Made by a program: the position numbers and the translations under genes. Shown here piece by piece: positions 11,601 to 20,453 of a DNA stretch of 64,000 nt (positions are counted from its first letter, which is position 1; every line of letters begins with the position of its first letter). The DNA is from Acidovorax soli (lineage in GTDB: Bacteria; Pseudomonadota; Gammaproteobacteria; Burkholderiales; Burkholderiaceae_C). Location: the NCBI RefSeq assembly GCF_014207955.1, contig NZ_JACHLK010000007.1, positions 310,001 to 374,000 of the forward strand, written 5' to 3'. Under the pieces are notes generated by a model. The model was given only the letters and a program-made list of their open reading frames with translations. It was not told where the DNA came from and searched no databases.

Positions 11601-12614
11601 ATGGCCGTGGACCTGCTGCGCAAGGTCGGCCGCAAGCAGACCGCCAAGCCGCCGGCCACGGTGGGCACCGCACCGGTCAAGGAGCAGGTGATCCACTTCA
11701 TCAACAAGAAGCTGCCCGGCGGCCTGCCCAAGCGCACCGCGCGCGCGCTGCTGGACATCGAGGACAAGGACTACGTCCCCATCATCCGCAACCCCAAGGC
11801 CACCACGGCCGAGGCCGAGGCGGTGTTCTACTTCCCCGGTTGCGGCTCGGAGCGCCTGTTCAGCCAGGTGGGCCTGGCCACGCAGGCCATGCTCTGGCAT
11901 GCGGGCGTGCAGACCGTGCTGCCGCCGGGCTACCTGTGCTGCGGCTACCCGCAACGCGGCAGCGGCCAGTTCGACAAGGCCGAGAAGATGATCACCGACA
12001 ACCGGGTGCTCTTCCACCGCGTGGCCAACACGCTCAACTACCTGGACATCAAGACCGTGGTGGTGAGCTGCGGCACCTGCTACGACCAGCTGCAGGGCTA
12101 CGAGTTCGACAAGATCTTCCCGGGCAGCCGCATCATCGACATCCACGAATACCTGCTCGAAAAGGGCATCGCCCTGCAGGGCAAGGGTGCCTACCTGTAC
12201 CACGAGCCCTGCCACAGCCCCATGAAGCAGCAGGACGGCCTCAAGACCGTGAAGGCCCTGGTGGGCGAGCAGGTGCTCAAGAGCGAGCGCTGCTGCGGCG
12301 AGTCGGGCACCCTGGGCGTGACGCGCCCGGACGTCTCCACCCAGATCCGCTTCCGCAAGGAAGAGGAGATCAAGAAGGGCGAGGCCGCGCTGCGCGCCAG
12401 CGGCGCCGTGGGGGCGCAGGACAACGTGAAGATCCTCACCAGCTGCCCGAGCTGCCTGCAAGGCCTGAACCGCTACCAGGACGACCTGAACAACGGTCTG
12501 CTCGAAGCCGACTACATCGTGGTGGAGATGGCGCGCGAGATCCTGGGCGAGAACTGGATGCCCGAGTACGTGGAGCGCGCCAACGCGGGTGGCATCGAGC
12601 GGGTGCTGGTATGA
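8700..12614 (+). CDS. DUF3683 FAD-linked oxidase fused to 4Fe-4S and CCG (heterodisulfide-type) domains
   Basis: This 1304-residue, probably cytoplasmic or membrane-associated dehydrogenase combines several parts. Residues 1-180 resemble DUF3683. A PCMH-type FAD-binding domain follows ([11 protein letters not shown] near residue 210), then an FAD-oxidase C-terminal domain ([18 protein letters not shown]). Two 4Fe-4S motifs have Cys 835/838/841/845 and Cys 897/900/903/907. Two CCG domains have CCGYP near 1080 and CCGESG near 1199. Related enzymes oxidise D-lactate, glycolate or similar 2-hydroxy acids and pass electrons to quinone; the substrate here is not known. A -10-like TAAAAT sits at 8644-8649, giving a leader of about 45 bases. 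Its stop overlaps the HIT gene (ATGA). Confidence 0.88.
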   Translation: MNVPIALAALQTQAAEPVRLREIPYNYTSFSDREIVIRLLGSASWEVLDQLRKERRTGRSARMLYEVLGDIWVVQRNPYLQDDLLDNPGRRKQLVEALQHRLAEIDKRRTPGDDAGRDRLVGELVEAAGKAVTAFNATFVQAGELRRRIQRTLGRLTAKDNIKFDGLSRVSHVTDATDWRVEYPFVVLVPDTEAEMAALVKGCIELGLTIIPRGGGTGYTGGAIPLTWKSVVINTEKLEAMTEVEMRRLPGMDRDVGTVWTEAGVVTQRVADAAERAGFVFAVDPTSAEASCIGGNIAMNAGGKKAVLWGTALDNLASWRMVTPQAQWLEVTRLDHNMGKIHDVETATFELQYFEADGKTPVRTERLSIPGKTFRKEGLGKDVTDKFLSGLPGIQKEGCDGLITSARWVVHRMPEHTRTVCMEFFGNAKDAVPSIVEIKDYMFAEQKRSGVLLAGLEHLDDRYLKAVGYATKSKKGNGGLPKMVLIGDIAGDDADEVARVTSEVVRIANSRNGEGFIAISPEARKKFWLDRKRTAAISRHTNAFKINEDVVIPLPRMAEYTDGIERINIELSLRNKLKLCDALTDFFERGNLPLGKHDDANEIPSAELLEDRVAQAIALVAEVRTLWATWLQNVDSLFPQLQDHTLRASWKTQLRAPLQTIFAGAAFKPILDEATAIHKRVLKGRVWVALHMHAGDGNVHTNLPVNSDDYEMLQTAHEAVERIMVLARSLDGVISGEHGIGITKLEFLTDDELRPFAEYKQRVDPEGRFNKGKLLRDAAPVLAMDATPGGQARDPALLHADLTNAYTPSFGLMGHESLIMQQSDIGAIADSVKDCLRCGKCKPVCATHVPRANLLYSPRNKILATSLLVEAFLYEEQTRRGVSIKHWQEFEDVADHCTVCHKCASPCPVKIDFGDVTMNMRNLLRKMGKKTFRPGNALAMTMLNATNPETIKFMRSAMVDVGFKAQRMAVDLLRKVGRKQTAKPPATVGTAPVKEQVIHFINKKLPGGLPKRTARALLDIEDKDYVPIIRNPKATTAEAEAVFYFPGCGSERLFSQVGLATQAMLWHAGVQTVLPPGYLCCGYPQRGSGQFDKAEKMITDNRVLFHRVANTLNYLDIKTVVVSCGTCYDQLQGYEFDKIFPGSRIIDIHEYLLEKGIALQGKGAYLYHEPCHSPMKQQDGLKTVKALVGEQVLKSERCCGESGTLGVTRPDVSTQIRFRKEEEIKKGEAALRASGAVGAQDNVKILTSCPSCLQGLNRYQDDLNNGLLEADYIVVEMAREILGENWMPEYVERANAGGIERVLV

Positions 12615-13051
12615 GCGAACGCATCGCCTGCCCCCTGTGCGCCGCCGATGGCGGCACGCTGGTCTGGCGCGGTGAGCGCCTGCGCGTCATCCGCGCCGAT
12701 GAGGCCGGCTTTCCGGCCTTCTACCGCGTGGTGTGGGCAGCCCATGCGGCCGAGTTCTCGGACCTGTCGGCGGCCGAGCGCGTGCACTGCATGGAGGCCG
12801 TCACGGCCGTCGAGCGGGCGCTGCGCGACCATCTGGCGCCCACCAAGGTCAACCTGGCGGCGCTGGGCAACATGGTGCCGCACCTGCACTGGCACGTGAT
12901 TGCACGCTTCGCCTGGGACAGCCATTTCCCGGCGCCCGTGTGGGCCGCTGCCCAGCGGCCCAGTCCGCTTGCCGAGGAGGCCGCTTTGCGCGCGCGCCTG
13001 CCGGCCGCCGAGGCGGCGATGGTGGCCGCGCTGCAGGGGCTTGGCCACTGA
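12611..13051 (+). CDS. HIT-family protein
   Basis: The product is a 146-residue histidine triad protein. The triad HLHWHVIAR near residue 96 is the catalytic nucleotide-binding motif of HIT hydrolases and transferases, which act on AMP-linked substrates. Near the N-terminus, CPLC is a possible half zinc site. The ATG overlaps the TGA of the preceding oxidoreductase gene, so the two are translationally coupled. The natural substrate cannot be told from sequence. Confidence 0.88.
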   Translation: MSERIACPLCAADGGTLVWRGERLRVIRADEAGFPAFYRVVWAAHAAEFSDLSAAERVHCMEAVTAVERALRDHLAPTKVNLAALGNMVPHLHWHVIARFAWDSHFPAPVWAAAQRPSPLAEEAALRARLPAAEAAMVAALQGLGH

Positions 13052-13122
13052 GGCAGACCCCGGGTGGGACAATGTGGGCCGGCCTGGCAATCGTCGCCAG
13101 GCCGTTTTTCGAGGTGATATCC

Positions 13123-13545
13123 ATGGCAGGTTTGAAAGCGGGCTCGCCCACGCCGCAGGCACTCACGGTGCACGGCAAGTCGCGGGTGCTCGAAGTGGTG
13201 TTCTCGGACGGCGCGGCCTTCCGCATCCCGTTCGAGCTGATGCGCGTCTACTCGCCCTCGGCCGAGGTGCAGGGCCATGGCCCGGGCCAGGAGGTGCTGC
13301 AGACCGGCAAGCGCGAGGTAACGCTCGACAGTCTGGAGCCCATCGGCAACTATGCCGTCAAGCCCACGTTCTCGGACGGGCACGACACGGGCATCTTCAC
13401 CTGGGATTACCTGTACGAGCTGGGCCAGCAGCAGGCCGCGCTGTGGGCGCAGTACGAGAGCCGGCTTGCCGCCGCCGGAGTGGGCCGCGATGCGCCCATG
13501 GCCCCGAAGGGCGGGGGCGGTGGCCACGCCTGCGGCAGCCACTGA
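13123..13545 (+). CDS. DUF971 domain protein
   Basis: This 140-residue protein with a DUF971 fold (the N-terminal domain of gamma-butyrobetaine hydroxylase) is recognisable from FSDGAAFRIPFELMRVYSPSAEVQGHG and the segment GNYAVKPTFSDGHDTGIFTWDYL. Free-standing DUF971 proteins are common in betaproteobacteria; some are linked to Fe-S biology, but the function here is unproven. The C-terminal tail is Gly/His/Cys rich (GGGGGHACGSH), which suggests metal binding. A GAGGTG ribosome site at 13111 fits the ATG at 13123. It commonly precedes ubiE in this group of bacteria. Confidence 0.85.
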   Translation: MAGLKAGSPTPQALTVHGKSRVLEVVFSDGAAFRIPFELMRVYSPSAEVQGHGPGQEVLQTGKREVTLDSLEPIGNYAVKPTFSDGHDTGIFTWDYLYELGQQQAALWAQYESRLAAAGVGRDAPMAPKGGGGGHACGSH

Positions 13546-13759
13546 GCCCGGTCGAGCCCGCACTGTGGCCCGCGCGCACCATCGTGGCGCCCGGCGCACC
13601 GGCCTTTGGTGCTCTCCTTACAATAGCAAACAGGGTATGCACGGACAGGTTTCGCCTGTCTTTTGATGCCCCGACTTTCTCCACCCCTGCGGCAGATGCC
13701 CCGTTTCAGTGCGGGGTTGTCGCTGTACCTCTGGCGCGCACGCGCCTAGCATGAATCCC
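13546..13759 (+). other. Gap before ubiE with promoter-like box and hairpins
   Basis: The gap holds a -10-like TACAAT (13619-13624), then GACAGG-TTTCG-CCTGTC followed by TTTT (13644-13664, terminator-like), then CCCCG/CGGGG around TTTCAGTG (about 13697-13715). Promoter followed by a terminator-like hairpin before the gene would suit attenuation or a small RNA, but nothing proves either. No -35 box is obvious. Confidence 0.3.
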
Positions 13760-14491
13760 ATGAGCAGCACCCACTTCGGTTTCCAGTCGGTCGACGAACA
13801 GGACAAGGCGCGCCATGTGCGCGGCGTGTTCGATTCGGTGGCGTCCAAGTACGACGTCATGAACGACCTCATGTCGGCGGGCCTGCACCGCGCCTGGAAG
13901 GCTTACACCGTGATGGTGGCCAACCTGCGCGAGGGCAGCCAGGTGCTGGACATCGCGGGCGGCACGGGCGACCTGGCGTTGGCTTTCTCGAAGAAGGTCG
14001 GCGCCACCGGCCGCGTGGTGCACACCGACATCAACGAAGCCATGCTGCGTACCGGGCGCGACCGCCTGATCGACGCGGGCGTGGTGCTGCCCACCCTGGT
14101 CTGCGATGCCGAGAAGCTGCCGTTCCCCGATGCGCACTTCGACGTGGTGAGCGTGGCGTTTGGTTTGCGCAACATGACGCACAAGGATGTTGCGCTGCGC
14201 GAGATGTGCCGTGTGCTCAAGCCGGGCGGCAAGCTCTTGGTGCTCGAGTTCTCCAAGGTCGCCAAGCCGCTGACCAAGGTCTATGACTGGTATTCCTTCA
14301 AGGTGCTGCCGCAACTGGGCAAGCTGGTGGCCGGCGATGACGCGAGCTACCGCTACCTGGCCGAGTCCATCCGCATGCACCCAGGGCAGGAAGAGCTCAA
14401 AAGCCTCATGCAGCAAACTGGCTTTGGGCATGTGGACTATCACAACATGACTGGCGGCATAGTGGCCTTGCATGTTGGAATCAAGTGCTGA
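13760..14491 (+). CDS. ubiE: Ubiquinone/menaquinone methyltransferase
   Basis: The product is a 243-residue SAM-dependent C-methyltransferase of quinone synthesis that adds the ring methyl group to 2-polyprenyl-6-methoxy-benzoquinol. Signatures are [16 protein letters not shown], the SAM-binding loop [29 protein letters not shown] and [13 protein letters not shown]. An ATG three codons upstream (13751) is possible; neither start has a good ribosome site, and family members usually begin near the second. It heads the ubiE-Tim44-ubiJ-ubiB cluster. Confidence 0.94.
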   Translation: MSSTHFGFQSVDEQDKARHVRGVFDSVASKYDVMNDLMSAGLHRAWKAYTVMVANLREGSQVLDIAGGTGDLALAFSKKVGATGRVVHTDINEAMLRTGRDRLIDAGVVLPTLVCDAEKLPFPDAHFDVVSVAFGLRNMTHKDVALREMCRVLKPGGKLLVLEFSKVAKPLTKVYDWYSFKVLPQLGKLVAGDDASYRYLAESIRMHPGQEELKSLMQQTGFGHVDYHNMTGGIVALHVGIKC

Positions 14492-14527
14492 ACGGCAAAG
14501 TTCGGCCGTATACAAGATGGAGATGAC

Positions 14528-15580
14528 ATGATGAAACTGTGGTCTGTGGTTCTGGTGGCAATGCTGGCGTTCGCGCATGCAGATGCCGACGCCCGCCGCC
14601 TGGGTGGCGGCAACTCCGTGGGCAAGCAGTCCAGCAACGTGACGCAGCGCGAATCCGCGGCGCCCGCCGGCCCTGCCCAGAACGCCAACAACGCGGCCAA
14701 CAAGCCCGCCACGCCAGCGACGCCACCGGCCGCTGCCGCTGCCCCGAAGAAGCCCTGGGGCGCCATGCTCGGTGGCCTGGCCGCGGGCCTGGGCCTGGCC
14801 TGGCTGGCCAGCTCGCTGGGCCTGGGTGCAGGTTTCGGCAACATCCTCATGATCCTGCTGCTCGCCGTGGCGGCGTTTGCCATCTTCAAGATGGTCATGC
14901 GCATGCGCAATGGCGGCGGCAACCAGGGCGGCGTGTCTGCAGGCGGCGCACCCTTCGCCTTCCAGGGCGCGGGCGCAGCCACCCCGGCGGCGGCCCAGGT
15001 GCCTCCGCAGTACAGCCCCAACAATGTCGGCAACGACGCCTCGGCTCGCCCCTGGGAGCGCAACAGCATGGCTTTCGATGCCGCGCGTGCGCAGCCGGCT
15101 GCGGCCGGAGCTGCCGGTTCGGGCGTGGTGATCGGTTCCGGCCTGACCGGTGCCGCCGCCGGCGCCGCCTTGTCCGGTTCGCAGAACTGGGGTGTGCCCG
15201 AGGGCTTTGATACGCCCGGTTTCCTGGCGGCTGCCAAGCGCAATTTCGTGACCCTGCAGGCTGCGTGGGACCGCTCGGACATCTCCACCCTGCGTTCCAT
15301 GATGACCGACGGCATGCTTGAGGAAATCCGTTCGCAGCTGGCCGAGCGCGAGACGCACCGCGGCGCCGAGCCCAACCACACCGACGTGGTGATGATCGAG
15401 GCGCAACTGCTGGGCATTGAAGAGCTGGACGACGGCTACATGGCCAGCGTGGAGTTCTCGGGCATGATCCGCGAAGAGCTCTCGGCCGGCCCGAGCCCCT
15501 TCCGCGAAGTATGGAACATGACCAAGGCCAAGAGCGGTGCCAGCGGCTGGCTCGTGGCCGGTGTGCAGGCCCTGCAGTGA
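14528..15580 (+). CDS. Tim44-domain membrane protein
   Basis: This 350-residue protein has a signal peptide-like N-terminus (MMKLWSVVLVAMLAFAHADA) and a low-complexity Ala/Pro/Asn linker (about 35-75). Two hydrophobic segments follow: AMLGGLAAGLGLAWLASSLG and NILMILLLAVAAFAIFKMVM. A second flexible region leads to a C-terminal Tim44-like domain (about 235-350: FLAAAKRNFVTLQAAWDRSD, SGMIREE). Tim44-like domains bind membranes and preproteins in mitochondria; the bacterial role is unclear. A GGAG site precedes two adjacent ATG codons (14528, 14531). Its place between ubiE and ubiJ suggests a link to quinone synthesis or envelope organisation, but this is only context. Confidence 0.87.
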   Translation: MMKLWSVVLVAMLAFAHADADARRLGGGNSVGKQSSNVTQRESAAPAGPAQNANNAANKPATPATPPAAAAAPKKPWGAMLGGLAAGLGLAWLASSLGLGAGFGNILMILLLAVAAFAIFKMVMRMRNGGGNQGGVSAGGAPFAFQGAGAATPAAAQVPPQYSPNNVGNDASARPWERNSMAFDAARAQPAAAGAAGSGVVIGSGLTGAAAGAALSGSQNWGVPEGFDTPGFLAAAKRNFVTLQAAWDRSDISTLRSMMTDGMLEEIRSQLAERETHRGAEPNHTDVVMIEAQLLGIEELDDGYMASVEFSGMIREELSAGPSPFREVWNMTKAKSGASGWLVAGVQALQ

Positions 15581-15610
15581 GCGCAGCGGCTTTGTAAATC
15601 AACTCGGATC

Positions 15611-15634
15611 GGCCCAAAACCCCTGTTTTGGGCC
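15611..15634. repeat. Perfect 10-base-pair stem-loop between the Tim44 gene and ubiJ
   Basis: GGCCCAAAAC and GTTTTGGGCC pair around a CCCT loop. No T-run follows on the plus strand, so it is not a standard terminator. It may modulate readthrough into ubiJ or be a binding site. A promoter-like AATAAT lies just after it. Confidence 0.4.
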
Positions 15635-15644
15635 AAGTTCAGGG

Positions 15645-15650
15645 AATAAT
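15645..15650 (+). promoter_or_regulatory. -10-like AATAAT eight bases before ubiJ
   Basis: AATAAT-CGGGGACT-ATG: the hexamer ends eight bases before the ubiJ start and no Shine-Dalgarno sequence is present. It would give a leaderless or nearly leaderless ubiJ message. Confidence 0.3.
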
Positions 15651-15658
15651 CGGGGACT

Positions 15659-16264
15659 ATGGCAACACAGTCCCCTTTTTCGTTCCTGGATGGCCTCTTT
15701 GAGCGCCTGGCTGCCGGCCCGCAGCCGCCGCAATGGCTCGTGCACGAGGTGCAGCAGCGGCTGGTGCTGTTCCTGAACCATGTGCTCATGCAGGAGCGGG
15801 AAGCCATGGACCGCCTGGTGCGCCAGCGCGGGCGTGTGGCGCGCGTGCAGTGGCGCATGTTCTCCATGGCGCTGGTGATCACGCCGGCCGGGCTGCTGAA
15901 CCTGGCGCCTGAAGGCGCCGTGCCCGACCTGCTGCTCGAAGTGACCGACACCTCGCCCCTGGCGCTGGCTCAGGCCGCCTTGCGCGGCGACAAGCCCGCC
16001 ATCCGCATCGAGGGCGATGTGCAGCTGGCGGCCGAAATCAACTGGCTGGTGGACAACGTGCGCTGGGACCTGGAAGAAGACCTTTCGCGCGTGGTGGGGG
16101 ATGCGCCGGCGCACACCATCAGCGAAGTGGCCCGCAAGGCCGCGCAGGCGCTGCGCCAGTTCGTGGGCTCGCGCGTTCCGCCGGCCGCCGGCGGCAGCAC
16201 CTCGGCACCGGTCCCTGCGCCGGGCAACCCCAGCAGCACCAGCGCAGACCGGACCGGTCCATGA
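15659..16264 (+). CDS. ubiJ: Ubiquinone biosynthesis accessory factor UbiJ (SCP2 domain)
   Basis: The product is a 201-residue protein with an SCP2-like lipid-binding fold (about residues 20-125, including [21 protein letters not shown]) and a C-terminal helical part [21 protein letters not shown] typical of UbiJ. With UbiK it organises the aerobic ubiquinone-synthesis complex and is thought to hold the polyprenyl intermediates. The last 30 residues are a Pro/Ser/Ala tail. The stop overlaps the ubiB start (ATGA), which fits the usual ubiE-ubiJ-ubiB order. Confidence 0.9.
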   Translation: MATQSPFSFLDGLFERLAAGPQPPQWLVHEVQQRLVLFLNHVLMQEREAMDRLVRQRGRVARVQWRMFSMALVITPAGLLNLAPEGAVPDLLLEVTDTSPLALAQAALRGDKPAIRIEGDVQLAAEINWLVDNVRWDLEEDLSRVVGDAPAHTISEVARKAAQALRQFVGSRVPPAAGGSTSAPVPAPGNPSSTSADRTGP

Positions 16265-17844
16265 AGCAATTCGTCCGGGGTGCATCCATCCTCTGGGTGG
16301 TGTTCCGCTACGGGCTGGACGGGCTGGTGCTCGACAGCTTCCAGAAGCCGTGGCTGCGCCTGGTCTCGCGCATCGTCTCCATCGGCCGCAACCTCGATGC
16401 GCCGCGCGGCCAGCGCCTGCGCGAGGCACTGGAGCGCCTGGGGCCCATCTTCGTGAAGTTCGGCCAGGTGCTGTCCACCCGGCGCGACCTGCTGCCGGCG
16501 GACATCGCCGATGAGCTGGCCCTGCTGCAGGACCGGGTGCCGCCGTTCCACCCGGACATCGCCATCGCCACCATCGAGCGCGCCTTCCGCCGCCCGGTGG
16601 ACCAGGTGTTCACGCATTTCGACCGCACACCGGTGGCCAGCGCCTCGATTGCCCAAGTGCATTTTGCGACCCTGCGCGACCGCCAGGGCATCGAGCGCGA
16701 GGTTGCCGTGAAGGTGCTGCGCCCGGGCATGCTGCCGGTGATCGAGAAGGACCTGGCACTGATGCGCATGATGGCCGGCTGGGTCGAGAACCTCTCGGCC
16801 GATGGCAAGCGCCTCAAGCCCCGCGAGGTGGTCGCCGAGTTCGACAACTACCTGCACGACGAGCTGGACCTGGTGCGCGAGGCGGCCAACGCCGCGCAGC
16901 TGCGCCGCAACATGGCCGGCCTGGACCTGGTGCTGATTCCCGAGATCTTCTGGGACTTCTGCCACGCCGAGGTGATGGTGATGCAGCGCATGAACGGCGT
17001 GCCCATCAACCAGATCGAGCGGCTGCGCGATGCCGGGGTGGACATCCCCAAGCTGGCGCGCGACGGCGTCACCATCTTCTTCACCCAGGTGTTCCGCGAC
17101 GGCTTCTTCCACGCCGACATGCACCCGGGCAACATCCAGGTGAGCCTGGATGCGGCGACCTTCGGGCGCTACATCTCGCTCGATTTCGGCATCGTGGGCA
17201 CGCTCACCGAGTTCGACAAGGAGTACCTGGCGCAGAACTTCACGGCCTTCTTCCGCCGTGACTACAAGCGTGTGGCCGAGCTGCACATCGAAAGCGGCTG
17301 GGTGCCGCCCGATACGCGCGCCAACGACCTCGAATCGGCGATCCGCACCGTCTGCGAGCCGTATTTCGACCGGCCGCTCAAGGAGATTTCGCTGGGCATG
17401 GTGCTGATGCGCCTGTTCCAGACCTCGCGTCGCTTCCACGTGGAGATCCAGCCCCAGCTGGTGCTGCTGCAAAAGACGCTGCTCAACATCGAGGGCCTGG
17501 GCCGCCAGCTCGACCCCGAGCTCGACCTGTGGAGCACGGCCAAGCCCTTTCTGGAGAAATGGATGCTCGAGCAGATGGGGCCGCAGCGCCTGCTGCGCGA
17601 AATCCAGGCCGAGAGCCCGCATTTCGCCAAGATGCTGCCCGAGCTGCCACGCCTGCTGCACGACTACCTGCGCAACCGGCCCCAGGACCACCAGCGCGAA
17701 CTGCTGGAACTGCTGGCCGAGCAAAAACGCACCAACCGCCTGCTCAACGCCGTCATCTACACCGGGGCCGGCTTTGTGCTGGGCTGGGTGGCGCTGCTGC
17801 TGGTACAGCAGTTGCAAGTGTTTGCGCGCTTGCGGATCTTCTAG
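16261..17844 (+). CDS. ubiB: ABC1-family atypical kinase UbiB
   Basis: This 527-residue protein is of the UbiB/COQ8 type. Key motifs are the KxGQ element [16 protein letters not shown] (about residue 65), the Ala-rich nucleotide loop ASIAQVHFA, the invariant Lys in [20 protein letters not shown] in the catalytic loop and LDFGIVG as the DFG equivalent. Two membrane helices end the protein ([20 protein letters not shown]). It supports ubiquinone synthesis through ATPase activity and lipid extraction from the inner membrane. Length agrees with E. coli UbiB (546). It is translationally coupled to ubiJ. Confidence 0.95.
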   Translation: MKQFVRGASILWVVFRYGLDGLVLDSFQKPWLRLVSRIVSIGRNLDAPRGQRLREALERLGPIFVKFGQVLSTRRDLLPADIADELALLQDRVPPFHPDIAIATIERAFRRPVDQVFTHFDRTPVASASIAQVHFATLRDRQGIEREVAVKVLRPGMLPVIEKDLALMRMMAGWVENLSADGKRLKPREVVAEFDNYLHDELDLVREAANAAQLRRNMAGLDLVLIPEIFWDFCHAEVMVMQRMNGVPINQIERLRDAGVDIPKLARDGVTIFFTQVFRDGFFHADMHPGNIQVSLDAATFGRYISLDFGIVGTLTEFDKEYLAQNFTAFFRRDYKRVAELHIESGWVPPDTRANDLESAIRTVCEPYFDRPLKEISLGMVLMRLFQTSRRFHVEIQPQLVLLQKTLLNIEGLGRQLDPELDLWSTAKPFLEKWMLEQMGPQRLLREIQAESPHFAKMLPELPRLLHDYLRNRPQDHQRELLELLAEQKRTNRLLNAVIYTGAGFVLGWVALLLVQQLQVFARLRIF

Positions 17845-17889
17845 GCTTCGTTCACCTTTCCACCCCTTCGCGACATCGAGGAGCATGCC

Positions 17890-19335
17890 GTGCTGTTGAC
17901 CCTGGTCATTGTCTATCTGTTGATCACCATTGCCATCGGCCTCGTGGCAGCCCGGCGCGTGAAGAACGCGGCGGACTTCGCCATCGCCGGGCGGCATCTG
18001 CCGCTGTACATGATCATCACCACCACCTTCGCCACCTGGTTCGGCTCCGAGACGGTGCTGGGCATCCCGGCCAAGTTCATCGAGGGCGGCTTGGGCAGCG
18101 TGGTGGAAGACCCCTTCGGCGCGGGCTTCTGCCTGATCCTGGTGGGCCTGTTCTTCGCGGCCAAGCTCTACCGCATGACGCTGCTCACCATCAGCGACTA
18201 CTACCGTGAGCGCTACGGCCGCCTGGTCGAGATCGTCTGCTCGCTGATCATCATGCTCAGCTACCTGGGCTGGGTGTCGGCGCAGGTCACGGCGCTGGGC
18301 CTGGTGTTCAATCTGCTCTCGGGCGGCGCCATCAGCATACCCGTGGGCATGACCATCGGCGTGGTGTCCATCCTGGCCTACACGCTGTTCGGCGGCATGT
18401 GGTCGGTGGCGGTGACCGACTTCATCCAGATGATCATCCTGGTCGTGGGCCTGGCCATCATCGCCGTGTTCGCCGGCAACATGGCCGGCGGCGCCGACAA
18501 GGTCATCGAGTTCGCCTCCAACCGCGAGCTGTTCCGCTTCCTGCCCGAGCCCAAGTTCCACGACGTGGTGTTCTTCATCGCCGCGGGCCTGACCATGATG
18601 TTCGGCTCCATCCCGCAGCAGGATGTGTTCCAGCGCGTCATGTCGGCCAACAGCATCCAGGCCGCCACGCGCGGCCCGGTGATCGGCGGCATCTGCTACA
18701 TCCTGTTCGCCTTCGTGCCCATGTTCCTCGTGGCCAGCGCGCTGATCATCATGCCCGGCGAAACCGCCACCCTGCTCAAGGAAGACCCGCAGAAAGTGCT
18801 GCCCACGCTGGTGATGGCCAAGATGCCCTTCATCATGCAGGTGCTGTTCTTCGGCGCACTGCTCTCGGCGCTCAAGTCCACGGCCTCGGCCACCCTGCTG
18901 GCGCCCAGCGTCACCTTCACCGAGAACATCTGGCGCCAGTTCCGCCCCACGATGACGGACAAGGAGCACCTGCGCACCATGCGCATCACTACCCTGGTCT
19001 TCAGTGGCTGCGTGCTGGCCTATGCGATCCGCATGCAGGGCACCTCCATCTATGAACTGGTCTCGGGTGCCTACCAGGTACCGCTGGTGGGCGCCTTCGT
19101 GCCGCTGGTGGCGGGCCTGTACTGGAAGCGTGCCACCACGCAGGGCGCTGTCTTCGCCATCGTGCTCGGCCTGGGCACCTGGCTGCTGTTGCTCAATACC
19201 TCCTGGGGCGAAGTGTTCCCGGCGCAACTCGCCGGCCTTTTGGCCGCCGTCGTGGGCATGGTGGCGGGCTCGCTCCTGCCCCAGATGCTGCGCAACAGCC
19301 ATGCCGGCCACCACCGCATGGTGGGCGTCGAGTAA
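17890..19335 (+). CDS. Sodium:solute symporter family transporter
   Basis: This 481-residue integral membrane protein has about 13 hydrophobic helices. SSS-family features include FAIAGRHLPLYMIITTTFATWFG with a Ser/Thr-rich sodium-site region, GIPAKFIEGG and SYLGWVSAQ. It should import a small organic solute with sodium or protons; the substrate (for example a carboxylate, amino acid or proline-like compound) is not evident. It starts with GTG at 17890, preceded by GAGGAG; an ATG five bases earlier is out of frame. It follows ubiB in the same direction after 45 bases. Confidence 0.88.
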   Translation: MLLTLVIVYLLITIAIGLVAARRVKNAADFAIAGRHLPLYMIITTTFATWFGSETVLGIPAKFIEGGLGSVVEDPFGAGFCLILVGLFFAAKLYRMTLLTISDYYRERYGRLVEIVCSLIIMLSYLGWVSAQVTALGLVFNLLSGGAISIPVGMTIGVVSILAYTLFGGMWSVAVTDFIQMIILVVGLAIIAVFAGNMAGGADKVIEFASNRELFRFLPEPKFHDVVFFIAAGLTMMFGSIPQQDVFQRVMSANSIQAATRGPVIGGICYILFAFVPMFLVASALIIMPGETATLLKEDPQKVLPTLVMAKMPFIMQVLFFGALLSALKSTASATLLAPSVTFTENIWRQFRPTMTDKEHLRTMRITTLVFSGCVLAYAIRMQGTSIYELVSGAYQVPLVGAFVPLVAGLYWKRATTQGAVFAIVLGLGTWLLLLNTSWGEVFPAQLAGLLAAVVGMVAGSLLPQMLRNSHAGHHRMVGVE

Positions 19336-19397
19336 CGGGTCGAGGCACCCTGCGTGCGGTGAAACCACCCACCGTGGCCCCCGGGGGGCCGCACGCC

Positions 19398-19403
19398 TAT
19401 AAT
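19398..19403 (+). promoter_or_regulatory. Consensus -10 box TATAAT upstream of the fmdB-aspS group
   Basis: A perfect TATAAT lies 39 bases before the fmdB-like ATG in a GC-rich background. The -35 region is weak (TGGCCC at 17-base spacing). It probably drives the fmdB-DUF502-aspS transcription unit. Confidence 0.45.
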
Positions 19404-19442
19404 TGAGGGTTTTGCACTTTTGCCTTCAACGACGCGCTCGAC

Positions 19443-19778
19443 ATGCCTATCTACGCCTACAAATGCAGCTCCTGCGGCCATGCCAAGGACGTGCTGCAAA
19501 AAATCTCCGACGCACCGCTGACCGTGTGCCCGGCGTGCGGCGCCGAGGCATTTTCCAAGCAGGTGACGGCTGCGGGCTTCCAGCTCAAGGGTTCGGGCTG
19601 GTACGTCACGGATTTCCGGGGCGGTAGCGGTGGCGGTACGTCCGCTCCAGCCACCGACGCCAAGGGCGGCGATGCCCCGGCCGCAGCCCCAGCGGCCAGC
19701 GCGGAACCCGCCAAGAAAGACACCGCCTCCAGCACCAGTGCGCCAAGCGCCGGTGCCGGCTCCACCTCCAAGGACTGA
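19443..19778 (+). CDS. FmdB-type zinc-ribbon protein
   Basis: The product is a 111-residue small protein. MPIYAYKCSSCGHAKDVLQ and VCPACG give two CxxC knuckles of a zinc ribbon (about residues 8-35), then KGSGWYVTDFRG, characteristic of the family. The C-terminal half is Ala/Pro/Ser/Lys-rich low complexity. The family was first seen near formamidase genes and may act as a regulator, but the role is unproven. It stands first in a unit with DUF502 and aspS, a synteny common in betaproteobacteria. Confidence 0.88.
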   Translation: MPIYAYKCSSCGHAKDVLQKISDAPLTVCPACGAEAFSKQVTAAGFQLKGSGWYVTDFRGGSGGGTSAPATDAKGGDAPAAAPAASAEPAKKDTASSTSAPSAGAGSTSKD

Positions 19779-19786
19779 GCTTGCTG

Positions 19787-20407
19787 ATGCCCTCGCTGCG
19801 CAAATGGTTGTTCACCGGTCTGCTGGTCATCGTGCCCGGTGTCATCACCGCGTGGGTGCTGCACTGGATCGTCAGCACACTGGACCAGACCCTGCAGATC
19901 CTGCCCGAGGCCTGGCAGCCCGACCGGGTGCTGGGCGTGCACGTGCCCGGCTTCGGCGTGGTGCTCACGCTGGCCATCCTGCTCGTGGTGGGTGCCATTG
20001 CCAGCAACTTCGCCGGCCGCAAGCTGGTGCAGTGGGGCGATGCCCTGGTGCACCGCATTCCGGTGGTGCGCTCGATCTATTCCAGCGTCAAGCAGGTTTC
20101 CGACACCCTGTTCTCCGAGAACGGCAACGCCTTTCGCAAGGCCGTGCTGGTGCAGTGGCCACGCGAAGGCGTCTGGACGGTGGCCTTCGTCACCGGCGCG
20201 CCCGGCGGTGAGGTGGCGGCCTACCTGCGCGATGAATTCGTGAGCGTGTATGTGCCCACGACCCCCAACCCGACGGGCGGCTACTTCGTGATGCTGCGCA
20301 AGAGCGACTGCGTCGAGCTCGACATGAGCGTGGATTCCGCGCTCAAGTACATTGTTTCCATGGGTGTGGTCGCTCCGGTCGACCCCACCCAGTTGCCGCC
20401 CAAGTAA
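19787..20407 (+). CDS. DUF502 membrane protein
   Basis: This 206-residue protein has two membrane helices (WLFTGLLVIVPGVITAWVLHWI and GVVLTLAILLVVGAIASNFAG) followed by a soluble domain with VRSIYSSVKQVSDTLF, the DUF502 signature, and PTTPNPTGGYFVM. The function is unknown. A TTG at 19781 would add two residues; the ATG at 19787 with an upstream AGGA is preferred. It overlaps neither neighbour and lies 47 bases before aspS. Confidence 0.85.
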   Translation: MPSLRKWLFTGLLVIVPGVITAWVLHWIVSTLDQTLQILPEAWQPDRVLGVHVPGFGVVLTLAILLVVGAIASNFAGRKLVQWGDALVHRIPVVRSIYSSVKQVSDTLFSENGNAFRKAVLVQWPREGVWTVAFVTGAPGGEVAAYLRDEFVSVYVPTTPNPTGGYFVMLRKSDCVELDMSVDSALKYIVSMGVVAPVDPTQLPPK

Positions 20408-20453
20408 GTAACCCTTTTTGTCAATGCGCCCGAGGGGCGCCGGAAGTTCTGCC

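Noticed and set aside
10413..12461. 682-codon open frame opposite the DUF3683 gene
   Set aside because: A shadow frame; the plus-strand gene has complete FAD, Fe-S and CCG motifs.
15611..15634. Stem-loop after the Tim44 gene as a transcription terminator
   Set aside because: The stem is perfect but no T-run follows on either strand, so I list it only as an inverted repeat.
15970..19368. 1132-codon open frame on the minus strand
   Set aside because: It is antisense to ubiJ, ubiB and the symporter, which have full family motifs. Composition is His/Gln/Ala rich without domains.
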